A stretch of 43,883 nucleotides of DNA from Aquabacterium sp. (lineage in GTDB: Bacteria; Pseudomonadota; Gammaproteobacteria; Burkholderiales; Burkholderiaceae_C): assembly GCF_016234775.1 (NCBI RefSeq), contig NZ_JACRAH010000033.1, positions 1 to 43,883 on the forward strand, in the 5' to 3' direction. Under the pieces are notes generated by a model. That model was not told where the DNA came from, searched no databases, and saw nothing but the letters and a program-made list of their open reading frames with translations. The first letter of the stretch is position 1. Each line of letters begins with the position of its first letter. Shown piece after piece: positions 18,146 to 26,072 of this stretch. Position numbers and translations under genes: made by a program.

Positions 18146-18164
18146 TAGTCCCATTTTGGGACTA
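18146..18164 (-). promoter_or_regulatory. Inverted repeat, likely HigBA operator
   Basis: TAGTCCCA-TTT-TGGGACTA is a perfect 8-bp inverted repeat 10 bp upstream of the higB start. Position and symmetry fit autoregulation by the antitoxin HTH. Confidence 0.6.
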
Positions 18165-18198
18165 CCGCAAGACTGGGGACGTTTGCTCTAGTTCCAAG

Positions 18199-18228
18199 TT
18201 GACTTTGTACGTTAAAACGCCGTACATT
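18199..18228 (+). promoter_or_regulatory. Promoter with overlapping operator for the tacAT-like operon
   Basis: TTGACT (18199-18204) and TACATT (18223-18228) are separated by 18 nt. An inverted repeat TGTACG (18206-18211) and CGTACA (18221-18226) overlaps the spacer and -10 region, as expected for repression by the antitoxin. Confidence 0.55.
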
Positions 18229-18250
18229 TTGCGTGAAAGAGAGTCTTGCC

Positions 18251-18538
18251 ATGACCACCGATAACAGCCGCACCACCCGTGTTGAAGCCCGCATTGCGCC
18301 CGATGTGCTGGCCGTTATCCGCCGTGCGGCTGAAATCGAAGGCCGCAGCCTGAGTGACTTCCTGGTTGGCGCAGCGCAGGAAGCCGCCCGCCGCACCATT
18401 GAGCAAGCGCAGATCATCCGCTTGTCCATGGATGAGCAACAGCGCTTTGCATCGCTGCTTCTGGATCCCCCTGCCCTGGCGCCAGCCATGAAGCGCGCGG
18501 CGCAAGCGCATCAAAAGCTGATCGTTTCCAAGCCGTGA
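18251..18538 (+). CDS. DUF1778 (TacA-like) antitoxin
   Basis: The 95-residue protein has an N-terminal ribbon-helix-helix (TTRVEARIAPDVLAVIRRAA, then GRSLSDFLVGAA) and a C-terminal neutralising tail (LSMDEQQRFASLLLDPP) characteristic of DUF1778/TacA antitoxins. The ATG 18251 start is preferred over an upstream in-frame codon at 18233 because it follows a GAAAGAGAG stretch. Its stop overlaps the toxin GTG start by 4 bp. Members bind the toxin and the operon promoter. Confidence 0.9.
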   Translation: MTTDNSRTTRVEARIAPDVLAVIRRAAEIEGRSLSDFLVGAAQEAARRTIEQAQIIRLSMDEQQRFASLLLDPPALAPAMKRAAQAHQKLIVSKP

Positions 18539-19026
18539 CGGGGACGTTCCGGATTGAGGTGCTCTCAACCGAGCACGACCGTTCTGGCTTCACCTGCGGC
18601 AGTGACCCGCTCGACCGCTACCTTCGCGAGCAAGCCTCGCAAGACATGCGCCGCCGCACCAGCGTTTGCTACGTCGCCATCGACTCCACGACAGGTGCCA
18701 TCGCCGGGTACTACACGCTGGCGGCTGGCAGCGTGCCACTGACCGATGTCACCGAACAGATGGCCAAGAAGTTGCCACGCTACCCCCTTGTCCCTGTGGC
18801 ACGCCTTGGGCGCCTGGCGGTGAGCGTGAACTTTCAGAAGCGGCAACTTGGTGCGGCCTTGCTATGGGACGCCGGGCAGCGCGCCATGCAAGCAGGCATG
18901 GGGGTCTTTGCGCTGGTTGTCGATGCCAACGATGACGTCGCGGCGGCCTTCTATCAACACCACGGCTTCACGGCTTTGACCAGCAATCCTTTGACATTGG
19001 TGCTACCCATCGCTGCCTTGGCATAG
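18535..19026 (+). CDS. GNAT-family toxin (TacT-like tRNA N-acetyltransferase)
   Basis: This 163-residue GNAT protein starts with GTG overlapping the antitoxin stop (GTGA). Visible elements are CGSDPLDRYLREQA near the N-terminus, VARLGRLAVSVNFQKRQLGAALL (acetyl-CoA loop region) and AAAFYQHHGFTAL near the C-terminus. TacT/AtaT-type toxins acetylate charged tRNAs and block translation. Gene order, overlap and partner domain make the assignment strong; the exact tRNA target is unknown. Confidence 0.9.
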   Translation: MTGTFRIEVLSTEHDRSGFTCGSDPLDRYLREQASQDMRRRTSVCYVAIDSTTGAIAGYYTLAAGSVPLTDVTEQMAKKLPRYPLVPVARLGRLAVSVNFQKRQLGAALLWDAGQRAMQAGMGVFALVVDANDDVAAAFYQHHGFTALTSNPLTLVLPIAALA

Positions 19027-19235
19027 AAGAACTGATTCAGCAAGGGCCCACATGGCCCGCCCCCTCCCCTGTGGGAACGCGAGGATGGCCCGAAGGATTG
19101 CTGAAAGCACAGTTGAGCGACCACGCAACGGATTTACCAGCACCGCAACTACTGGAGATCCAAGTGCTCAAGCTGGCAGCCAAGCTGCTGGTGGCCCTGG
19201 TCCTGCTGTTCCTGGCAGCAACCGGAGCCTGCTAG
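19021..19235 (+). pseudogene. Possible 3' remnant of an unidentified gene
   Basis: A frame without start codon runs from the tacT end to a TAG at 19233-19235. It reads like a protein tail: IEELIQQGPTW, later DLPAPQLLEIQVLKLAAK, then a hydrophobic end LLVALVLLFLAATGAC. I do not recognise it. It may be debris of an element that once lay here, or chance. Confidence 0.25.
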
Positions 19236-19318
19236 CCCTACCCTGAACTCCTCGGGCAGTCCGCCCGGGGAGGCCTGACGAGAGGAAGACGCGTGGGGAA
19301 AAGCCAGGGGGAAATGAG

Positions 19319-19366
19319 AAAAGCCCCAGAACCGCAAGTCAATGATTTGACAGGGATTTTGGGGCT
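19319..19366 (-). terminator. Terminator-like hairpin (minus strand) beside the second tRNA-end-like sequence
   Basis: AGCCCCA (19322-19328) pairs with TGGGGCT (19360-19366), and an inner hairpin GTCAA/TTGAC lies within. On the minus strand the stem is followed by TTTT. It sits just downstream, in minus orientation, of the tRNA-Ser-like end at 19376-19392. Confidence 0.55.
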
Positions 19367-19375
19367 CTTAAGTTC

Positions 19376-19392
19376 CTGGCGGAGAGGGCGTC
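19376..19392 (-). other. Possible att site: tRNA-Ser 3'-end-like sequence, copy 2
   Basis: CTGGCGGAGAGGGCGTC reads on the minus strand as GCCCTCTCCGCCA, matching the 3' end expected of a tRNA-Ser. It lies 155 bp before the integrase gene and marks the change from GC-rich to AT-rich DNA. P4-type integrases commonly recombine at tRNA 3' ends. The tRNA body is absent, so the intact gene would lie at the other end of the element. Confidence 0.5.
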
Positions 19393-19432
19393 TGCACACG
19401 TTTAGTCTAAAAACATCCAGAGAAATGCCACA

Positions 19433-19448
19433 ACTCATTGATTTGATT
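19433..19448 (+). repeat. 16-bp direct repeat copy 1 (upstream of int)
   Basis: ACTCATTGATTTGATT is identical to 21154-21169, upstream of the AlpA-like gene. It may be an integrase arm site or AlpA-binding site. Confidence 0.5.
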
Positions 19449-19546
19449 AAACATTCACCGAAACGACGTTCATTACGATTTTAGAAAAAGCAACTCAATC
19501 CAACTCATTATGGTAGAAAGGAAGGTAGAACAAAAGCGATCCTGAC

Positions 19547-20824
19547 ATGGCTAGAAAAGCAAAAGAACTATCGGCACTTGTAGTTGGAAGACTGACAGCA
19601 CCGGGACATCACGCAGTCGGTGGAGTTGCGGGCCTATATCTCTATGTCAACCATGCAGGTGCCAGATCATGGGTGCTACGCACCATGGTTGGGGACAAGC
19701 GCCGACACATGGGACTGGGCGGCTATCCTGACGTTACTCTCGCCCAGGCGAAGGAAAAGGCACGCAAAGCTCGAGATGAGATAGAACAAGGCGTAGACCC
19801 TATTGCAGAACGTCACGCCGCGAAGGCCAAATTGCGCGCCAAACAAGCCACCGACAAGACATTCAAGCAGGCGGCAGAGCTTTATCTAGAAGCCCATGGA
19901 GACTCTTGGAAAAACCCAAAGCACAGAGCTCAGTGGGCAAGCACGCTGGAAACATATGCCTACCCGTTCATGGGGGAGATCCCTGTTCAGGATATCGGTC
20001 TTGAACATGTTCTGGCTTCATTGGAGCCTATATGGAAAATCAAAACAGAAACGGCATCCCGACTACGGGGACGCATTGAAAGCGTCTTGAACTGGGCCAC
20101 TGTACGCAAGTTCCGAACGGGAGAGAACCCTGCTAGATGGAAGGGCCATCTGGACCACTTGCTGGCAACGCCGGGCAAAGTGAAGAAGGTAGAACATCGC
20201 CGCGCGCTGCCCTTGGATGAGATGCAAAGCTTCATGCTGGCCCTTAGTCAAAGGGAAGGCAACGCCGCACGAGCGCTCGAGTTCGCCATCTTGACAGCTG
20301 CGCGCAGCGGCGAGGTACGAGGAGCGACCTGGTCCGAAGTAGACCTTAAGGATCAAGTGTGGACAATTCCAGGCGAAAGAATGAAGGCGGGAAAGGAACA
20401 TCGCGTTCCTCTGAGCACGTGGGCTGTCAAAATTCTTCGCGCCCAATCAACCAGGACTGAGAACAATCTCATTTTCCCTGCTCCACGGGGAGGCCAACTT
20501 TCCGACATGACCCTCACCGCTGTCATGCGACGGATGGAAGTTGACGCAGTGCCTCATGGATTTAGATCGACCTTCCGTGATTGGGCCGGGGAGCGGACAA
20601 ACTTCCCGCGTGAGCTTGCGGAACAGGCCCTCGCTCACACATTGAAAGACAAGGTAGAAGCTGCATATCGTCGAGGCGATGCGCTCGAAAAACGGCGCCA
20701 GATGATGTCCGAGTGGGCGGACTTTATGGGTGAAAAAAAGAGCTTGACGATGAGCGAGATCATGCAAAGCGCTACCTTACCCAACCATCGTTCTCACACA
20801 CAAAAACCCGACGCGGTCGAGTGA
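19547..20824 (+). CDS. P4-type tyrosine integrase (DUF4102 + catalytic domain)
   Basis: The 425-residue protein has an N-terminal arm-binding DUF4102 domain (residues 5-90, with GLYLYV, GLGGYPDVTLAQAKEKA and GVDPIAER), a core-binding domain (100-200) and a C-terminal catalytic domain. The catalytic residues Arg253 (TAARSGEVRGATW), Lys280, His337 and Arg340 (HGFRSTFRDW), His364 and Tyr374 (KVEAAYRRGD) are all present. It should integrate and excise the element at a tRNA 3' end, likely the sequence at 19376-19392. It is the first gene of the AT-rich element core, followed by an AlpA-like regulator. Confidence 0.95.
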   Translation: MARKAKELSALVVGRLTAPGHHAVGGVAGLYLYVNHAGARSWVLRTMVGDKRRHMGLGGYPDVTLAQAKEKARKARDEIEQGVDPIAERHAAKAKLRAKQATDKTFKQAAELYLEAHGDSWKNPKHRAQWASTLETYAYPFMGEIPVQDIGLEHVLASLEPIWKIKTETASRLRGRIESVLNWATVRKFRTGENPARWKGHLDHLLATPGKVKKVEHRRALPLDEMQSFMLALSQREGNAARALEFAILTAARSGEVRGATWSEVDLKDQVWTIPGERMKAGKEHRVPLSTWAVKILRAQSTRTENNLIFPAPRGGQLSDMTLTAVMRRMEVDAVPHGFRSTFRDWAGERTNFPRELAEQALAHTLKDKVEAAYRRGDALEKRRQMMSEWADFMGEKKSLTMSEIMQSATLPNHRSHTQKPDAVE

Positions 20825-21228
20825 CGATAGGCTGGAAAACCGGCACGCCAGCGAAGAAGACCGTTGACAAGGCAATTGCGCACGCATACCATCCCTCTCC
20901 CTAACTTTTTGCCACGCCAAGATCCAGCACGTCAAGCTCACACCTTCTCAATGCGCGTTGACTTCGATAAATACATCGAACACTGCATTGCCACTACACA
21001 TGTAAAACCTGATCTCGTTTTCAGGTAGATATACAACTCGCGAGCCATTCCTGGCCGAGTTGACTAAGGTGCGCCAGCCCAAGGCTGCCCCGCCTGCATA
21101 CCGCGGTTTTACACCCCGGCTACCTCCCAACTGGAGGACATTGATGTGGTCCGACTCATTGATTTGATTCGGTGGAGAATTTTTTAGCAGATCCGCAATG
21201 GAACTCGATCTGCTGCTTGAGGTGAAAA
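20825..21228 (+). other. Non-coding leader between int and the AlpA-like gene
   Basis: There is no convincing gene in these 404 bp. A minus-strand frame of 60 codons (20948-21130; GSRVVYLPENEIRFYMCSG near its end) is too short and isolated to call. The stretch holds the second 16-bp direct repeat (21154-21169) and an inverted repeat AGCAGATC (21186-21193)/GATCTGCT (21207-21214), the latter 14 bp before the next start codon. It is a plausible control region for excision. Confidence 0.4.
21154..21169 (+). repeat. 16-bp direct repeat copy 2 (upstream of the AlpA-like gene)
   Basis: ACTCATTGATTTGATT is identical to 19433-19448 and has the same orientation. Confidence 0.5.
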
Positions 21229-21450
21229 TTGATTAACACAGATGATCGCATGGTGCGCCTGAAAGAGGTCATCCAAATGACCGGCCTCTCACGTTCGATG
21301 ATTTACTTGAAGAGTGACAAAAAGTCTCCGTATTGGGATCCCTCTTTCCCCGAAAGAAGAAAGATCTCAGAGCGGGCAGTAGCTTGGCTTCACTCTCAAA
21401 TCATTGAGTGGATGAAAATGAAATTCAAGCAAACGAATAGCCAAGACTAA
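21229..21450 (+). CDS. AlpA-family regulator / excisionase-like protein
   Basis: The 73-residue protein carries a MerR-like winged helix of the AlpA type (MVRLKEVIQMTGLSRSMIYL, followed by the PSFPERRKIS turn and VAWLHSQIIEWM). In CP4-57-like elements AlpA activates excision. I accept the TTG start at 21229 because AGGTGA lies 3-4 nt upstream; an ATG at 21250 would remove seven residues. It is followed by a strong terminator, so it forms its own transcript. Confidence 0.85.
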   Translation: MINTDDRMVRLKEVIQMTGLSRSMIYLKSDKKSPYWDPSFPERRKISERAVAWLHSQIIEWMKMKFKQTNSQD

Positions 21451-21466
21451 AAATCAGTACATTCAC

Positions 21467-21503
21467 AGCGCCAGGCAGCCTTAACTGCCTGGCGCTTTTT
21501 TTT
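21467..21503 (+). terminator. Strong intrinsic terminator after the AlpA-like gene
   Basis: A perfect 12-bp stem (AGCGCCAGGCAG/CTGCCTGGCGCT) with a 6-nt loop is followed by eight T residues. Confidence 0.92.
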
Positions 21504-21744
21504 GCCACTTGAACAGACCAATCCGCCACACGTGCACCAAATTGGCAACAAAGGCACGTGACCAGAAAAAATATTTGAACCGCGCACTTTATTCAATGGA
21601 TTCCAACGAAATCCAATACCAACTTTTAAAGCACCAAAGCGCACCGAACGCCCTATTGACTCAGTAGCTCAAGGCCATAAAAATAGAAACGAATGATCGT
21701 CACAGAAAATTCAAAACGGAACAAACCCACCTTGAGGCATTCAA

Positions 21745-23094
21745 ATGAGCAACATCTGGAACTCATATAACGGCAAATTACAACCAACCCTCAACCCGTA
21801 CGACCTCCCTGGCATTCTTGGCGCCATGGCGAATGACCTGGGTTCCAGCGGCGTTGACCCGGCCATCATTGGCGCCCAAGTCTCCGCTTTTGCTTCGCTG
21901 TTAACACAAGGTGCCATCGACGTATGTTGGCCAAATGGCGACCGCATTCCTGCCGGGTCGAACACACTACTAGTTGCGGCATCAGGTGGCGGCAAGTCCG
22001 CCGTATTCAAAACCCTAATGGGTTCAATATCTTCATTTTTAGAACAACACGACGAAACCGAGTATGAGCAAGGCATAACTCCAGAATTCCTTATAGAAGA
22101 TGCCACCCGCGAATCGACAGTACTGCATCTTTCTGAATGGCCCATTGCCGGCATTTTCACCGATGAGGCGGGCATGCTTAAGCGCCTTATAAAGGGCGGG
22201 ACAGCTACGCTAGCCAAACTTCTAGACGGAAGCCCCCTAAATCACTCGCGAGTGTCTACTGGCCGCATTTCATTGCGTGGACACAGGCTATGCATGCTGC
22301 TTCTTGAGCAACCCCAGGTTTTTCAAGAAACCAAAGCCTTGCTTGGCGCGAGCGCAGGCAGCGTAGGATTGATTAATCGCTTCCATGTATTTATGGCAGA
22401 CAGCCTACCTGTAGGTTCCTCACTGCACAAAATAGGCCTATCCGCACAAACAGAAAACCTATATTCAACAAGGGTAAAGGATCTACTCTCAATAACCATA
22501 AAAAACGTACGAGAAGGACGCAAACGCCATGCACTGCGACTATCCCCAGTCGCAGAACAATATTTTATCAATCTACGCGAACGCGTTCAGCAAAGGCTTG
22601 CCAGCAACGAACAACTCAACTGCATCGCTGAATATGCGAGCCGACATTCAGAGCGCGTTCTACGCCTTTCAGCAAGCATGCACGCCTTTGAGCAAGGCAT
22701 CGATTCAGAGATTCAGCTCCCTACGATTCAAATTGCAGAAAATTTTGATCACAAGAGTATTGAATGCTATTTGAAAATGATTTATTCACCACCAAAAATC
22801 CCTCAGAGCGAACAGCACGCGCAGCTTATATACCAAGAGCTTTGCAAAACATACTACACATTTGGCAGCACAGATTTCCCTCTATCTATGCTCCGCAGTT
22901 CAGCGCCAAATATTGGATTAACAAAAAGTCAGTTCGACAAAGCCTTACCCATATTGGCAAGCCGAGGTGCAGTAACCATACTTGCATTTCATCGAGGCAC
23001 CGGGCTACGCCTAAATGCTGCAGCAACTTTACCTTACTACGCAAACAGTCAAATCAGAACAATCACCACACGACCAAACATGGCCTTATGGTGA
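21745..23094 (+). CDS. DUF3987 family P-loop ATPase (mobile-element replication/primase-like)
   Basis: The 449-residue protein has a Walker A motif SGGGKS at residues 80-85 and a Walker B-like FTDEAG at 138-143, within the DUF3987 pattern (LLVAASGGGKSAVFKTLM, LSEWPIAGIFTDEAG). DUF3987 proteins occur in phage satellites and islands, often with primase-helicase roles. This one lacks a primase domain, and residues 240-449 are helical with no clear match. The DNA is markedly AT-rich compared with the chromosome. It precedes the YagK/YfjJ-like gene by 230 bp. Confidence 0.8.
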   Translation: MSNIWNSYNGKLQPTLNPYDLPGILGAMANDLGSSGVDPAIIGAQVSAFASLLTQGAIDVCWPNGDRIPAGSNTLLVAASGGGKSAVFKTLMGSISSFLEQHDETEYEQGITPEFLIEDATRESTVLHLSEWPIAGIFTDEAGMLKRLIKGGTATLAKLLDGSPLNHSRVSTGRISLRGHRLCMLLLEQPQVFQETKALLGASAGSVGLINRFHVFMADSLPVGSSLHKIGLSAQTENLYSTRVKDLLSITIKNVREGRKRHALRLSPVAEQYFINLRERVQQRLASNEQLNCIAEYASRHSERVLRLSASMHAFEQGIDSEIQLPTIQIAENFDHKSIECYLKMIYSPPKIPQSEQHAQLIYQELCKTYYTFGSTDFPLSMLRSSAPNIGLTKSQFDKALPILASRGAVTILAFHRGTGLRLNAAATLPYYANSQIRTITTRPNMALW

Positions 23095-23213
23095 CTGAAA
23101 AATCGGAACATTCCCACACCCCGTCAAACAAACAAAAACAGGGTAATTCACAGAGAAACTCAACAATTCACCCACCAAACAACACACCCAAACATGCCAG
23201 CAATTTTGCTTAT

Positions 23214-23290
23214 TAGTGCCATATTAAATATTAATATTAATAAAGCAAATACAACAATAAACAACGCCGTCATCAATTGCATATACATAT
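23214..23290 (+). other. AT-rich tract between the ATPase and Rep-like genes
   Basis: Overlapping TTAATATTAA-type repeats (about 23224-23243) form a nearly pure A+T stretch upstream of the Rep-like gene. It may be an unwinding element of a replication origin or a promoter region. No origin iterons were recognised. Confidence 0.3.
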
Positions 23291-23326
23291 CTAGACCATC
23301 CCCCAAGGACAAAGGGCAGCACAAAC

Positions 23327-24487
23327 ATGACAGCCTCACTTGAATACAGATACAGCTTGTTAGGCCAAGATGGTAAAAAATATATTCTTAGCCATCATCT
23401 AGAGAACATCGCTGCGTTGATGGCATTTATGCATGAGGCGCTGTATACAAAGGATCTATTTTACAAAACACACACAGCAGGAAGAAAAACAATATCCCCT
23501 CTAGGAAAACATCTTCGATCCCTATATCAATACACTAGCGTATACAATCCCAACCACCACTTCCATCCAGCCATCTCATTTTTCCTAGAAGAGTACAGAA
23601 AGCATCAAATACATCACCTCCCAAATTTCAAGGCACACGAGATTGTTGACGGTACGTCGCTAATGTCCGATGTATTTGATAGCTTTGTAAAACACCTGCG
23701 CACTCAAGCAACAAAAACTAAAGTCAAAAAAAGGATTTCTGACTGGGAAAGCAAATTTACAAAAAATGAAAAATCCACATTAAAACTTGAGAAGTCAATT
23801 TTTGACAGGCACGCTCGAGTCGCTGTTATTCGCTTGGACTTCAGTTACCGCAAGGCCACATTCAGTCCCGACGAGATTTACGGCTTCATGCAAGCCGAAT
23901 ACACCGACGGCTTGACATCAAAAGCCGCGTACTGGAGCGAGGAGGATGACCTCGCCTACCACACACAACAAGAAGGTCGCGTCTCATTAGAAGAGCTACA
24001 GCGTGACCGCGCGCGTCTATTTGCCAACATGAAGGGCAAGCCAAGCCTTTTCGGGCATCTGATTGGCTATGTTTGGAGAATTGAGTGCAGCCCTAAAGCG
24101 GGGTTCCACTTGCACGTGGCATTGCTTTTCAATGGTGCACAGATCGAGCATCACGAGTGGTTAGCGCAGCAAATCGGCGAATACTGGAATCAAGACATCA
24201 CAAAGGGACAAGGCCGCTTTCACAACTGCAACATGGAGTGGAAACGCACATCTCCGAACTATGGTCTAGGCATAGTTAACCACTATGACAATGAAAAGCG
24301 GTCGATCTTGCGTAGGAAGGTATTGGGTTATCTATGCAAGAACGATCAACTCGTACAGGTAACCCCCTACCCGGGCTGCAATCTCTTTGGCACTGGTTTG
24401 ACACACCGAAATACAACCAAGGGGCGCGGTAGACCACGCATCAGAGGAGATGCCAACTCGAACCAACCAGGGTTGCCCCCTCAATGA
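23327..24487 (+). CDS. YagK/YfjJ C-terminal domain protein (inovirus Gp2-like replication protein)
   Basis: The 386-residue protein has a C-terminal half (from ~165) that fits the YagK/YfjJ domain: VAVIRLDFSYRKATFS, GYVWRIECSPKAGFHLHVALLF, then YGLGIVNHYD and LGYLCKND. The hydrophobic-flanked HLH at 261-263 resembles the HUH motif 2 of rolling-circle Rep proteins, so a replication-initiation role is plausible for the excised element. The N-terminal half has no recognised domain. The DNA is AT-rich. The last ~30 residues are Arg/Gly-rich. It is the last gene of the mobile core before the GC-rich cargo. Confidence 0.8.
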   Translation: MTASLEYRYSLLGQDGKKYILSHHLENIAALMAFMHEALYTKDLFYKTHTAGRKTISPLGKHLRSLYQYTSVYNPNHHFHPAISFFLEEYRKHQIHHLPNFKAHEIVDGTSLMSDVFDSFVKHLRTQATKTKVKKRISDWESKFTKNEKSTLKLEKSIFDRHARVAVIRLDFSYRKATFSPDEIYGFMQAEYTDGLTSKAAYWSEEDDLAYHTQQEGRVSLEELQRDRARLFANMKGKPSLFGHLIGYVWRIECSPKAGFHLHVALLFNGAQIEHHEWLAQQIGEYWNQDITKGQGRFHNCNMEWKRTSPNYGLGIVNHYDNEKRSILRRKVLGYLCKNDQLVQVTPYPGCNLFGTGLTHRNTTKGRGRPRIRGDANSNQPGLPPQ

Positions 24488-24666
24488 TCCATATCCTAAA
24501 TTGTCATTTCCGTTATGTGTCAACGACTTAGACCATTGCTGTTTTGTTGAAAGGAACCGCGGTTGACTGTACTGCCACCGCCAAAGGTCAGGCTCTTCCA
24601 ACCAATCCACGGGGCGTGATCATGACCGGTATGAGTGAAGAGCGCGCGCCCGAACTCAAAGAAATA
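24488..24666. other. Junction between AT-rich core and GC-rich cargo
   Basis: No gene is supported in these ~180 bp. A plus-strand frame with MTGMSEERAPELKEILAPD (near 24622) looks protein-like but runs into the antisense of the next gene. It may be the truncated start of a lost gene. Base composition changes here. Confidence 0.3.
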
Positions 24667-25917
24667 CTAGCTCCTGATCTGCAGCAGCGACTCCGAGGCC
24701 ACCATCGACTCCCAGGCCGCCGTCACGCTGTGCAGGCTACGTATCTCATGGCCATGGCGCACCAACCGCTCGGTCAGCGCGTTGGCAGGATGCTTGTCAT
24801 CCTCGGCATCTACTGGCATGACGAAGAACTGCTCCACCAAGAAGGCGACCGCTTCTTCGCACAGCGAAATCTCACTGGCGTGGTGGGGAACGCTAAATAC
24901 AGAACATTCCGAAAGTTCGTAGAAGTAGTGATCATTGAAGGCGGGCCAGGTCTTGGGCGTCAGCTCAAGGTCGCCCGTCAGCATCCACCCGTCCTCACGG
25001 CCGAACATCCCGCAGCGTGAGCCCCGGACACGCAGCGCCATATTCTGCCTGTGCAGGTCGCCGCCATTTCGGCTGTTTGCTGAGCGACTGAACATAGTGA
25101 GCGAGCTCAAGTTGGAGCCGGTGATCGGCGAGGCCTTGAGCGTTGGGGCGGAAAGCGTCTTTTTGTAGACCCCCTGCATTGCCCTGCCATTGATGCGAAC
25201 AACCTGTGCGTTACCCGCTGCCACATCGGCGAGGAAATCGTCGACATTCGTGTAGGCCGTTTGGTCCGCCCTATTCAGCTTGCCCGCGGCCACGGCAGCT
25301 GCAAGCTGAATCGCGAAGGCATTTGACGCCTCCTCCATCCGGTGGTTGAAGAACTTGAAGTAAACCAACGTCGCCGAGCCCTGCAGAATCTCGACACCCG
25401 CCTCGTGCTGCATCTCCTGAGTATTCTTGGCCGCGTTTTTGACACTAGGAATACTCAATGACAGCCCGCCTTGCAGCTCCTCCAGGTTCCCTCGACGTAC
25501 ATCATCCCGCATTTCGCCGCGGCCATCCACCATGACGATGCGCGTCCCGCTATTTTGAAGTTGCCGCAGCACATTAAAACCCTGGAACGCCTGCTTCACA
25601 GTCAACCCGTTCGCGGCCTGGTCGGCCAACGCCTGCAGCACCATGTCCGCCTGCGTCATGTAGGGTAGGAAAAGCACCTTCACCTTCTTCGCGCTGGCCA
25701 GCTCGGAGTAGTGATCGTGATCGAAATGCGAGATCACGCCAAAGTCGAAATCAACGGTCGCAAGCTTGTCGCGGATCAACGCCTTACCCTCCGTGCTATA
25801 AGCCCCGCAATCGAAGAAGTAGCGGAAATCCGCGCGTCCGCCCTTGATCCGCCCGGTATGGAAGCCGCCATGGCCCACTGGCCACTGAACGCGCTCAAAC
25901 TTAATGTTCATTCTCAT
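24667..25917 (-). CDS. ComEC-like metallo-beta-lactamase-fold protein, candidate defence component
   Basis: In this 416-residue protein the metal-binding signature is HxDxDH (His64, Asp66, Asp68, His69 in SHFDHDHYS), the variant seen in ComEC/Rec2-like MBL proteins. Asp316 (MLTGDLEL) and His345/346 (SVPHHAS) supply the remaining ligands. There is no membrane segment or signal peptide, so it is cytosolic, unlike ComEC. Residues ~150-290 are an insertion of unknown fold. The family includes nucleases and phosphodiesterases; a true beta-lactamase is unlikely. ATG 25917 has GGAGA upstream. It lies 155 bp downstream of the large nuclease-TPR gene on the same strand, so the two are probably one operon. 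Confidence 0.8.
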   Translation of the reverse strand: MRMNIKFERVQWPVGHGGFHTGRIKGGRADFRYFFDCGAYSTEGKALIRDKLATVDFDFGVISHFDHDHYSELASAKKVKVLFLPYMTQADMVLQALADQAANGLTVKQAFQGFNVLRQLQNSGTRIVMVDGRGEMRDDVRRGNLEELQGGLSLSIPSVKNAAKNTQEMQHEAGVEILQGSATLVYFKFFNHRMEEASNAFAIQLAAAVAAGKLNRADQTAYTNVDDFLADVAAGNAQVVRINGRAMQGVYKKTLSAPTLKASPITGSNLSSLTMFSRSANSRNGGDLHRQNMALRVRGSRCGMFGREDGWMLTGDLELTPKTWPAFNDHYFYELSECSVFSVPHHASEISLCEEAVAFLVEQFFVMPVDAEDDKHPANALTERLVRHGHEIRSLHSVTAAWESMVASESLLQIRS

Positions 25918-26072
25918 TTATCCATGTCTCCCGATCAGTTATGGGCTGGGGACGCCCGCCCCCGTCAACAAAGTAATGCGCACAATGGTCGCCACCCAGT
26001 TACCGGTGACGCCCACAAAGCCCTGGCGAAGTTCCGCTTTGGGTCAGTAGCCGTCCTTACATGACGAGCGGG

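Noticed and set aside
24667..25917. Metallo-beta-lactamase signature as antibiotic resistance
   Set aside because: The HxDxDH variant, 416-residue length and lack of a signal peptide point to the ComEC-like branch, not to carbapenemases.
25918..26072. Possible internal promoter or small ORF in the 155-bp spacer between the two defence-candidate genes
   Set aside because: A TTGACG/CATAAC pair has a 19-nt spacer, and the only frame (ending VRITLLTGAGVPSP) lacks a good start. Evidence is too weak.
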